This document shows, in pieces, positions 31,824-39,295 of a DNA stretch of 39,295 nucleotides. The translations under genes and the position numbers were made by a program. The notes beneath the pieces were generated by a model, which was not told the origin of the DNA, searched no databases, and worked only from the letters and a program-made list of their open reading frames with translations. The stretch lies in the NCBI GenBank assembly GCA_947593975.1, contig CANQDW010000011.1:1-39295 (forward strand), written 5' to 3'. The first letter of the stretch is position 1. Each line of letters opens with the position of its first letter. The stretch comes from an uncultured Lachnospiraceae bacterium (lineage in GTDB: Bacteria; Bacillota; Clostridia; Lachnospirales; Lachnospiraceae).

Positions 31824-33658
31824 GTGAAGAAAGGACTGTAAAGCCTTCGGGTGATATGAATAAAAGAGGACCGGGATTCGGACCGGGTTCCGGAAGAAGG
31901 AGAGGTCCGGGAAGACCTGTTGAAAAGCCGGGAGATACGATGCATGCGGTAAAGAGGCTGTTTGGATATATAAGCCATGAAAAAGCGGCGCTTGCAGTTG
32001 TCTTCGTATGTGTTATACTTAGTTCTGTTACGGCGCTTGCAGGTTCATATCTGTTAAGGCCTATTGTCAATACCCTTGCGGAAGATGTGAAAAATATGGC
32101 GCTTCTTGCGGCGGGCGGAAAAGAATATGCATCCGCGGCAGGCGCGGGCGTTAAGCATCTTATAATCGGTATCGCAAAGATGGCTGCGGTATATGCGGTA
32201 AGCGTCATTGCGACATATACCCAGGCTAGGATCATGATAGGCGTATCGCAGAAAGCGATAAGGAGCATAAGGAGCGATCTTTTTAATAAAATACAGACGC
32301 TGCCTATCAGATTTTTTGATGAAAGAAGTACGGGAGAAGTAATGAGCCGCTTTACAAATGATGTGGATGCGGTCGGCGAGATGCTTAATAATTCGGTTAC
32401 GCAGCTCATAAGCGGAACGATTACCATTGTGGGCACGCTTACGCTTATGATATATACGAACTGGATACTTACGGTCATCACGCTTTTGTTTATACCTTTT
32501 ATGCTTAAAGCGGGCGCAACCATAGCTAAAAGGAGCAGGAAGTTTTTCAGGGCGCAGCAGGCGGCTCTCGGAGCAATAAACGGTTATATCGAAGAAACGG
32601 TAACCGGACAGAAAGTAGTTAAAGTATTCTGCCATGAGAAAAAGGCGTTAGATGAATTTAACAGGCTTAATGACGACCTTCGCGGCAAGCAGTTAAAAGC
32701 GCAGTTCTTCGGAGGCATAATGGGTCCAGTGATGGGCAACTTAAGCCAGATAAGCTATGCCGCTTCGGCAGCGGTCGGCGGTATATTGTGCATAATAAAA
32801 AAGACGATAAAGATAGGGAACTTAAGCTTTGTTATCGGAGGTTTTGACATCGGGGGAGTTACGGTGTTCGTCAATTTCTCAAGACAGTTCTCACGTCCGA
32901 TAAACGAGCTGTCCATGCAGGTCAATACGCTTTTTTCCGCGCTTGCGGGCGCAGAGAGGGTATTTTCGGTACTGGATCTTTCGCCTGAAACAAAAGATAG
33001 CGACGAAGCGGTTGATATGAATGATATAACCGTTAAGGGCAAAGTAGTGTTTGAAAACGTTACTTTCGGTTATAATCCTGATAAGACGGTGCTTTCCGAT
33101 CTTTCGCTTTATGCCAAGCCGGGACAGAAGATCGCGTTTGTAGGTTCGACCGGAGCGGGAAAGACGACGATAACCAATCTTTTAAACCGTTTTTACGATA
33201 TTTCGGAAGGAAAGATCACTATAGACGACAGGGATATCAAGGATTATACGATGGATTCGCTGAGACAGAATATAGCGATGGTCCTTCAGGATACGCATCT
33301 GTTTACGGGAACCATAAGGGAAAATATACGTTACGGCAGGCTTTCGGCTACTGATGAGGAAGTGGAGGAAGCTGCAAAGAGCGCAAGCGCGCATTCGTTT
33401 ATAATGCGCCTTGAGCATGGTTATGATACAATGATCGAAGGCGACGGAGACAATCTGAGCCAGGGACAGAGGCAGCTTTTAAATATTGCCAGGGCGGCAA
33501 TATCCAAGGCTCCGATACTTGTACTTGACGAAGCGACTTCGTCCGTAGATAAAACATATCGAGCACGGAATGGACAGACTCATGAAAAACAGGACGACAT
33601 TCGTGATAGCGCACAGATTGTCCACGGTAAGAAACGCCAATGCTATCATGGTCCTTGA
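31820..33658 (+). CDS. ABC exporter half-transporter, catalytic subunit, frameshifted near the end
   Basis: 612 residues as read. A Gly/Pro/Arg-rich N-terminus (GPGFGPGSGRRRGPGRP) typical of the YheH-like half, six helices, Walker A GSTGAGKTT, signature LSQGQRQL and a consensus Walker B ILVLDEATSSVD with the catalytic Glu. Directly after SSVD, near 33550-33558, the frame changes, and the last 40 or so residues (KTYRARNGQTHEKQ) are out of frame. The proper ending, with the switch His, lies in another frame at 33552-33755. About four or five family residues (TRTE-L) also seem missing there, so a small deletion is more likely than programmed shifting. As read, the product lacks the H-loop. Confidence 0.85.
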   Translation: MSEERTVKPSGDMNKRGPGFGPGSGRRRGPGRPVEKPGDTMHAVKRLFGYISHEKAALAVVFVCVILSSVTALAGSYLLRPIVNTLAEDVKNMALLAAGGKEYASAAGAGVKHLIIGIAKMAAVYAVSVIATYTQARIMIGVSQKAIRSIRSDLFNKIQTLPIRFFDERSTGEVMSRFTNDVDAVGEMLNNSVTQLISGTITIVGTLTLMIYTNWILTVITLLFIPFMLKAGATIAKRSRKFFRAQQAALGAINGYIEETVTGQKVVKVFCHEKKALDEFNRLNDDLRGKQLKAQFFGGIMGPVMGNLSQISYAASAAVGGILCIIKKTIKIGNLSFVIGGFDIGGVTVFVNFSRQFSRPINELSMQVNTLFSALAGAERVFSVLDLSPETKDSDEAVDMNDITVKGKVVFENVTFGYNPDKTVLSDLSLYAKPGQKIAFVGSTGAGKTTITNLLNRFYDISEGKITIDDRDIKDYTMDSLRQNIAMVLQDTHLFTGTIRENIRYGRLSATDEEVEEAAKSASAHSFIMRLEHGYDTMIEGDGDNLSQGQRQLLNIARAAISKAPILVLDEATSSVDKTYRARNGQTHEKQDDIRDSAQIVHGKKRQCYHGP

Positions 33659-33755
33659 AAACGGCGAGATCATCGAGCGCGGAACGCATGAAGAGCTGCT
33701 TGAGCTTAAAGGAAGATATTATAAACTTTATACGGGAATGCTTGAACTGACATAA
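33552..33755 (+). pseudogene. out-of-frame C-terminal end of the catalytic ABC subunit
   Basis: This frame continues the exporter sequence: IEHGMDRLMKNRTTFVIAHR (switch His in AHRLSTVRNA), then MVLENGEIIERGTHEELLEL and a normal C-terminus. An internal ATG at 33570 exists but lacks a ribosome site. It is not a gene by itself. Confidence 0.85.
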
Positions 33756-33781
33756 ATAATATCAATAAGGAGATTTTGTGA

Positions 33782-36700
33782 ATGATAAAATTCAGTGTAA
33801 AAAAGCCATATTTAACCGTGGTTTCGGTTATTATCGTACTGGTAATAGGTTTTGTAAGCCTTTCAAGGATGAAGACGGATCTTCTTCCCGAGATAGGACT
33901 GCCTTATCTTATGGTCATTACTACCGAACCGGGAGCGAGTCCCGAGAAAGTAGCGGACGATATCACAAAACCGCTTGAGAGCGGTCTGGGAACGATAAGC
34001 GGCGTTAAAAATATCGTAAGCAATTCGGCTGAGAATTACAGCATCGTAACGCTTGAATTTGATTCGGGGACCAATATGGACTCGGCGATGGTAAAGGTGT
34101 CCGAAGCCGTTAATATGGTGGAGCTTCCGGAGATAAGCGGAAGGCCTAATATACTGGAAATAAGCATGGATATGATGGCTACCATGTATGCGACGGTAAG
34201 CTATGAGGATAAGGACATAGTTTCGATCACAGACTTTGCGCAGGATGTTGTTGTGCCTTATTTTGAAAGGCAGGAGGGAGTTGCAAGCATTACCGAGATA
34301 GGCGCCGTTACGCAGACTATGGAGGTAAGGCTTAATAAGGATAAGATAGATAAGCTTAATGAAGATATAGTCGTATATACAAATGATAAGCTTGCGGACG
34401 CAAAGAAGGATATAGACAAGGCGCAGGATAAACTTGAAAAAGCAAAAGACAAACTCTCTGACAGCGCGGATGAGCTTTCGGGGAAAAAGGAAGATACAAA
34501 CGGCGAATTGTCAAAAGCGCTTTCTGAACTTGACAATGCGAAAGCGACAAAAGCGGCTTACGAAGCGTCGCTTAACAGTATGAATGCAAGCAAGAGCGCG
34601 CTTGAGGCGGAAAAAAAGATATATGACGACAATAATATAGCGGGCAGTTATCAGAGCATTAACGATATGTTTGCAGGATTTAAGACCACTCTTTCGCAGC
34701 CGGCGAAGCTTGCGGGCGTAAGTATCCCGGATAGTGTGGAAGACGCCGTAAATAATCCTGACAAGCTTGCAGCTTTTATAACGTGGATGACGAATATGGG
34801 CTACGGAGAACAGGTCTCGGCGCTCACGTATGAAAACCTGCAGAGCATGTATAGTATCGTCACCAAAAGGATCCCTGAGATAGATACGGAACTTGCCAAT
34901 CTTGCGGTAGAGATAAAAGCGGCAGAAGCATTAAATGAGACTATAAGTTCCAAGATGGCGCAGTTAGATGAGAATTATGAAAAAGCGATGTCAGGCGCGC
35001 TTGGGGCTTCCGCGGGATTCGGTCAGGCAGGGGCGCAGATAGAATCCGGAAAAACGAGCATCGATGATGCGATAAAGGAACTTTCTGAAGCAAGGAAACA
35101 GTTTAAGGACTCTAAGAAAACCGCGCTTGATAATGCCAATCTTGACGCCCTTTTATCGCTTGATACGCTGTCGGGGCTCATATATGCGCAGAATTTTTCG
35201 ATGCCCGCGGGTTATATAGATGACAAAGACGACAACCAGTGGCTGCTTAAAGTAGGGGATGAATATAAAACCCCGGAAGATATTGCAGGTATGGTACTTG
35301 TAAAAAATGACGCGGTCGGCAAGATAAAACTCAGCGATGTTGCCGATATCACGGTAGTTGACGACAGAGACAACAGTTACGCCAAATACAACGGAAACGA
35401 TGCGATACTTCTTGCAATATATAAAGCGAGCACTGCCAATACGAGCGAAGTATCGGATAACTGCGGCGATGCGATCTCTTATCTTGAAAATAAATATCCG
35501 GGACTTAAGATAGTACCGTTCAGCGACCAGGCGACATATATATCAATGTTTCTTGACAGCGTTCTTTACAGTATGCTTATAGGCGCTGCGCTTGCGATAA
35601 TTGTGCTTGCGTTATTCCTTAAAAGTGTAAGGCCTACGATTGTAGTAGCATTCAGCATACCTTTCAGCGTGCTGTTTGCGGCGATACTCATGTACTTTAC
35701 GGGCATCAATATAAATGTAATGTCGCTTGCGGGCCTTGGGCTTGCAATAGGAATGTTAGTGGATAATTCGATCGTGGTAATAGAGAATATATTCCGATTA
35801 AGGAACAACGGCTTATCTCCGGCAAGGGCTGCCGTACAGGGCGCGAAGCAGGTGGCTGCTCCGATAGCGGCGTCGACTGTTACTACGATATGCGTATTCC
35901 TTCCTATGGTATTTACCGACGGTATGGTAAGGGATCTTATGATACCGTTTGCGCTTACGATATCATACGCGCTTACGGCGTCGCTTTTTGTAGCGCTTAC
36001 TGTCGTGCCTACCGTAAGTTCGGTTGTATTAAAGAAGACGGTAAAGAAGAAGCAGCCGCTGTTTGAAAAGGTGCTTAAAGTATATAAAAAGGTACTTTCA
36101 TGGTGCCTGAGATATAAATTTGTACCGCTTATCGCCGCTGTGTGCCTTCTTGCATTCAGTATATATGAAGTATTTAAAATGGGTATCGTAATGGTTCCTG
36201 CGATGGCGGGCGATACTATTACGGTAACGGCCGAAATGCCTGAGGATACAGATAATGAGACAGCTGTAGAAATAGCTGACGGGATACTTGATTCGATAAT
36301 TTCCGTAGAAGGAGTAAAAGATGTCGGCGTCATGGACGGCATGGGAGCCGTGAACATGGTCGCAGGCGGGATAGCATCGGGCGAGGAGACGCATTTCGGA
36401 ACGTTTATGTATTATATCATACCCGATGAATCCGTGAATACTACCGATGAAGTAAACGATATGCTTGATAGGATAAAAGCAGCGACAGAAAACGCCGCCT
36501 GCGAGGTTTCGGTCGGCTCACAGGAAGCCGCAACGCAGTATATGTCAAGCGGTATCTCGATAAACATATACGGAGACGATACAGACACCCTTATGAACAT
36601 AAGCAATGATATAATGGATATCATGAAAGGGGTACCGGGAATTACCAATGTTACGAACGGGCTTGAGGAAGGCACGAAAGCCATACATTTGAGCATTGAT

Positions 36701-37714
36701 AAAGACAAGGCTGCGAAAAAGGGATTGAGCGTGGCGCAGATATATAATGAGATCAATACAAGGCTTACAACTGATAAGACGGCGTCCGAAATAACGATAA
36801 ATAATTCCGGGGTCGATATAAAAGTTATCGACGAGACCGATCCTCTTAATTATGAGAACCTAATGGATATGGAACTTACCGCGACTACTTACGACTCGGA
36901 AGGAAAAGAAGTTGAGAAGACGTATAAGCTTTCGGATTTTGCGGTTTCTGAGATGACAGACAGCGCAAGCGTGATAAGCCGTGAAAACCAAAAACAGTAT
37001 ATAACCGTTTCGTCTGAAATGGAAGAAGGCAAAAATGCAACGCTCGTATCAAGAGAGCTTCAGCCGCTTATTGAAAAGTATGAGGTTCCGGAAGGCTACA
37101 GTATCGAAATGACCGGCGAACTGCAGGATGTTGCTGAGATGCTTAACCAGATGCTGCTCGCGATAGCGCTCGGCTTCCTTTTGATATACCTTGTAATGGT
37201 CGCGCAGTTCCAGAGCCTTCTGTCGCCGTTTATCGTTATCTTTACCATTCCGCTTGCATTTACCGGAGGTCTTTTGGGACTTCTCATATTCAGGCAGGAG
37301 ATAAGCGCGCTTGCGCTTATGGGATTCATGGTCCTTATGGGTACGGTAGTAAATAACGGTATAGTATTTGTGGATTATGTCAATCAGTTAAGGATACAGG
37401 GACTGGAAAAGAAAGACGCGCTTATCGCTTCTGGCGTTACAAGGCTTAGGCCTATTGTCATGACTGCGGTAACGACGATACTCGCAATGAGCAATATGGT
37501 ATTTACGAAAGACGCGGGGTCCGCGATGGCTAAAGGAATGGCGATAGTTATTTCCGGCGGACTTATATACTCAACGCTTATGACCCTTATCGTCGTGCCT
37601 GTGATGTATGATATATTATACAGAAAACAGCCTAAAGTAATAGACGTCGGCGATGATATAGAGGATATTCCGAACGATGCCGAAGAGTATCTTTTAAGCC
37701 GCGAAAACAGCTGA
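33782..37714 (+). CDS. RND-family exporter (AcrB/HAE type) with long coiled-coil insertion
   Basis: 1310 residues, ATG behind AAGGAG. The two halves have the RND plan: helix 1, a large extracytoplasmic loop, then helices 2-6 (YSMLIGAALAIIVLALFLKS, LAGLGLAIGMLVDNSIVVIE with the proton-relay Asp), repeated from about residue 770 (helix 7 VPLIAAVCLLAFSIYEVF). Around residues 195-450, between RLNKDKIDKLNEDI and SGLIYAQNFSMPAGYI, sits a helical, Lys/Glu/Asp-rich insertion (KLADAKKDIDKAQDKLEKAK) absent from AcrB. It occupies the first loop, where periplasmic adaptors dock in diderms. No adaptor gene is near. Substrate unknown. It follows the ABC pair by 26 bases. Confidence 0.9.
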   Translation: MIKFSVKKPYLTVVSVIIVLVIGFVSLSRMKTDLLPEIGLPYLMVITTEPGASPEKVADDITKPLESGLGTISGVKNIVSNSAENYSIVTLEFDSGTNMDSAMVKVSEAVNMVELPEISGRPNILEISMDMMATMYATVSYEDKDIVSITDFAQDVVVPYFERQEGVASITEIGAVTQTMEVRLNKDKIDKLNEDIVVYTNDKLADAKKDIDKAQDKLEKAKDKLSDSADELSGKKEDTNGELSKALSELDNAKATKAAYEASLNSMNASKSALEAEKKIYDDNNIAGSYQSINDMFAGFKTTLSQPAKLAGVSIPDSVEDAVNNPDKLAAFITWMTNMGYGEQVSALTYENLQSMYSIVTKRIPEIDTELANLAVEIKAAEALNETISSKMAQLDENYEKAMSGALGASAGFGQAGAQIESGKTSIDDAIKELSEARKQFKDSKKTALDNANLDALLSLDTLSGLIYAQNFSMPAGYIDDKDDNQWLLKVGDEYKTPEDIAGMVLVKNDAVGKIKLSDVADITVVDDRDNSYAKYNGNDAILLAIYKASTANTSEVSDNCGDAISYLENKYPGLKIVPFSDQATYISMFLDSVLYSMLIGAALAIIVLALFLKSVRPTIVVAFSIPFSVLFAAILMYFTGININVMSLAGLGLAIGMLVDNSIVVIENIFRLRNNGLSPARAAVQGAKQVAAPIAASTVTTICVFLPMVFTDGMVRDLMIPFALTISYALTASLFVALTVVPTVSSVVLKKTVKKKQPLFEKVLKVYKKVLSWCLRYKFVPLIAAVCLLAFSIYEVFKMGIVMVPAMAGDTITVTAEMPEDTDNETAVEIADGILDSIISVEGVKDVGVMDGMGAVNMVAGGIASGEETHFGTFMYYIIPDESVNTTDEVNDMLDRIKAATENAACEVSVGSQEAATQYMSSGISINIYGDDTDTLMNISNDIMDIMKGVPGITNVTNGLEEGTKAIHLSIDKDKAAKKGLSVAQIYNEINTRLTTDKTASEITINNSGVDIKVIDETDPLNYENLMDMELTATTYDSEGKEVEKTYKLSDFAVSEMTDSASVISRENQKQYITVSSEMEEGKNATLVSRELQPLIEKYEVPEGYSIEMTGELQDVAEMLNQMLLAIALGFLLIYLVMVAQFQSLLSPFIVIFTIPLAFTGGLLGLLIFRQEISALALMGFMVLMGTVVNNGIVFVDYVNQLRIQGLEKKDALIASGVTRLRPIVMTAVTTILAMSNMVFTKDAGSAMAKGMAIVISGGLIYSTLMTLIVVPVMYDILYRKQPKVIDVGDDIEDIPNDAEEYLLSRENS

Positions 37715-37741
37715 TATACTAAAAAATTCTATGGAGGATAT

Positions 37742-39022
37742 ATGTCGGGATATAAGGTCGGGAAACTTTCGAAAAAAAATATATATGTCAATGTGCCCGG
37801 TTCAAAGAGTATCACTAACAGGGCGCTTATGATCGCCGCTCTTGGAAAAGGCGTATCGCATATAAGCGGAATACAAAAGAGCGATGATTCCGGGCATTTT
37901 ATTGACTGTCTCATCAAGCTCGGATTTTCCGTTGAGGATAAGGGCGATACTGTTGTTATCGAAGGAAATGACGGTATGATACCGAATAAAAAAGCGCAGA
38001 TATATACGGGAAGCGCGGGAACCGCGGCGCGCTTTCTTACGGCAATGCTTGCGATGTCCGACGGGGAATACAGGATAGACGCCGCAGAACAGATGCAGAA
38101 CAGGCCTATGAAAGACCTTATTTCGGCGCTTGAATCGTGCGGCGCGGTTTTTGAGTTCCATAATAAGCCGTATTCCCTTCCGTTTACGGTAAAGGGAATG
38201 GGGAATTTCGGTTATGGCAAGGAGCTGTGTTTTGACATAAACATAGATAAAAGCAGCCAGTATCTTAGCGCGCTTATGATGGCTGCGCCTATGACGCACA
38301 AGAGGATCGTTATACGCCTTACCGGAAACAGAAAGGCCAAATCCTACGTTGTGATCACCGAAAAAGTAATGAAAGAGTTTGGAACGGATATAATACATGA
38401 AAAAGAGGATGAATATATAATTGAAGCCGGCGCGTCATATACGGGATGCAGATATCATTGCGAGCCTGACGTATCGGCGGCATGCTACTTTTATGCAATG
38501 GCGGCGGCGTGCGGTATAAGCGCAGTTGTATACGGCGTACATTCTGACAGTATGCAGGGGGACATAAAGTTCCTTGATGTGCTTTCGGATATGGGCTGCA
38601 TGATAGAAGAGACCGATGAGGGGATATGTGTGACCGGCCCTGAAAAACTAAAAGGCATTGCGGTAAACATGAGTGATTTTTCGGACCAGGCGCTTACGCT
38701 TTCTGCCATAGCGCCGTTTACGGATACCGGGGTTACGATAACGGGAGTGGGGCATATAAGAAACCAGGAGTCGGACAGGATAATGTCAATGTATAATGAG
38801 CTTGGCAGGATGGGGATAAAGTGTACGGCGCATGACGACGGGATAACTATAGAGCCGGGCATGCCGAAACCTGCGGAGATACAGACATATAACGACCATA
38901 GGGTAGCAATGTCATATGCGGTTACGGGTCTTAATGCAGAGGGGATAGTCATAAATGATCCCGGATGCTGCAGCAAGACTTTTCCGGATTATTTTAAGGT
39001 GCTTGACGAACTTTGTAAATAG
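37742..39022 (+). CDS. aroA: 3-phosphoshikimate 1-carboxyvinyltransferase (EPSP synthase)
   Basis: 426 residues, ATG behind TATGGAGG. Recognised by VPGSKSITNRALMIAALGKG, GSAGTAARFLTAMLA (PEP site), QNRPMKDLISALESCG, SSQYLSALMMAAPM, NQESDRIMSMYNELGRMGIK and YNDHRVAMSYAV. It joins shikimate-3-phosphate and phosphoenolpyruvate in aromatic amino-acid synthesis. No other shikimate genes are visible in the window; it lies 27 bases after the RND gene and 17 before argS, so it may share a transcript with them. Confidence 0.95.
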   Translation: MSGYKVGKLSKKNIYVNVPGSKSITNRALMIAALGKGVSHISGIQKSDDSGHFIDCLIKLGFSVEDKGDTVVIEGNDGMIPNKKAQIYTGSAGTAARFLTAMLAMSDGEYRIDAAEQMQNRPMKDLISALESCGAVFEFHNKPYSLPFTVKGMGNFGYGKELCFDINIDKSSQYLSALMMAAPMTHKRIVIRLTGNRKAKSYVVITEKVMKEFGTDIIHEKEDEYIIEAGASYTGCRYHCEPDVSAACYFYAMAAACGISAVVYGVHSDSMQGDIKFLDVLSDMGCMIEETDEGICVTGPEKLKGIAVNMSDFSDQALTLSAIAPFTDTGVTITGVGHIRNQESDRIMSMYNELGRMGIKCTAHDDGITIEPGMPKPAEIQTYNDHRVAMSYAVTGLNAEGIVINDPGCCSKTFPDYFKVLDELCK

Positions 39023-39039
39023 ATATTAAGGAGGAAGCA

Positions 39040-39295
39040 ATGAAAAGGATCATAGAGTTAATTGAAGATCAGGTAAAACATGCGTTTAAGGAAGCGGGAT
39101 ATGAGGAATCATATGGTATTGTTAATATATCCAACAGGCCCGATCTGTGCCAGTACCAGTGTAACGGCGCAATGGCGGCGGCAAAAAGCTATCATAAGGC
39201 TCCGATAATGATAGCGGATGACGTGACGGCGTTTCTTAAGGATAATACGGTATTTGAAAAGGTGGAAGCCGTAAAGCCGGGATTTATAAATATTA
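39040..39295 (+). CDS. argS: arginyl-tRNA synthetase, N-terminal part, 3' end outside window
   Basis: The first 85 residues, ATG 39040 behind AAGGAGG. They match the additional N-terminal domain of ArgS (Arg_tRNA_synt_N), which contacts the tRNA elbow: RIIELIEDQVKHAFKEAGYE, SNRPDLCQYQCNGAMAAAKS and VEAVKPGFINI. The catalytic HIGH and KMSKS motifs lie beyond the window. Confidence 0.9.
   Translation, partial: MKRIIELIEDQVKHAFKEAGYEESYGIVNISNRPDLCQYQCNGAMAAAKSYHKAPIMIADDVTAFLKDNTVFEKVEAVKPGFINI

Noticed and set aside
33545-33570. Programmed ribosomal frameshift in the second ABC subunit
   Set aside because: The change would be +1, no strong slippery site or stimulator is visible, and several conserved residues are missing at the junction, which fits a deletion better.
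35566-36357. Long minus-strand open frame inside the RND gene
   Set aside because: An antisense shadow of a clear RND coding region; similar shadows at 9740-10528, 29960-30793 and 31753-32523 were left out for the same reason.

Overview
The window looks like a chromosomal segment from a Gram-positive anaerobe of the Lachnospiraceae/Clostridia type. The evidence is a moderately AT-rich composition, strong AGGAGG-like ribosome sites, lipoprotein and Sec signal peptides typical of monoderms, VanR/VanS-like regulators, a SleC-like spore-cortex protein family member, a BspA-like leucine-rich repeat protein and duplicated secreted carbohydrate-active proteins. I cannot name the genus from sequence alone. 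I see no rRNA, tRNA, CRISPR array, phage module or insertion sequence.

Layout. 1-3.1 kb: the 3' part of a hybrid sensor kinase followed by an orphan solute-binding lipoprotein and a strong terminator. 3.1-7.5 kb: an NhaC-type antiporter, a VanR/VanS-like two-component pair and a VanY-like D,D-carboxypeptidase, with no VanHAX-type ligase genes. 7.5-8.2 kb: a small XRE regulator whose promoter carries two near-identical palindromes. 8.2-10.7 kb: a polar amino-acid ABC importer whose binding protein appears circularly permuted. 10.7-14.7 kb: a second two-component pair, a membrane-anchored protein of unknown function and a C39-like lipoprotein. 14.7-20.4 kb: ilvE, a TPR lipoprotein, hflX, a polysaccharide deacetylase and a SleC-like protein. 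20.4-21.8 kb: an AAA/DUF4143 ATPase.

21.8-28.3 kb is the accessory region. A leftward operon encodes a GNAT-like protein, a 60-aa partner and an internally deleted DinJ/RelB antitoxin. Then comes a cassette present twice. Each copy has a leftward 48-aa peptide gene behind a perfect consensus promoter (TTGACA-17-TATAAT), diverging from a rightward secreted modular protein with its own terminator. About 620 bp of the two copies are identical, while the 3' modules differ. The first secreted gene is cut by an in-frame TGA that separates its carbohydrate-binding-like part from an esterase domain. Three related hairpin terminators end the leftward units.

28.4-39.3 kb: a leucine-rich repeat exoprotein, then a closely spaced rightward run: a heterodimeric ABC exporter whose catalytic half is frameshifted, an RND-family exporter with a coiled-coil insertion of about 250 residues, aroA, and the start of argS.
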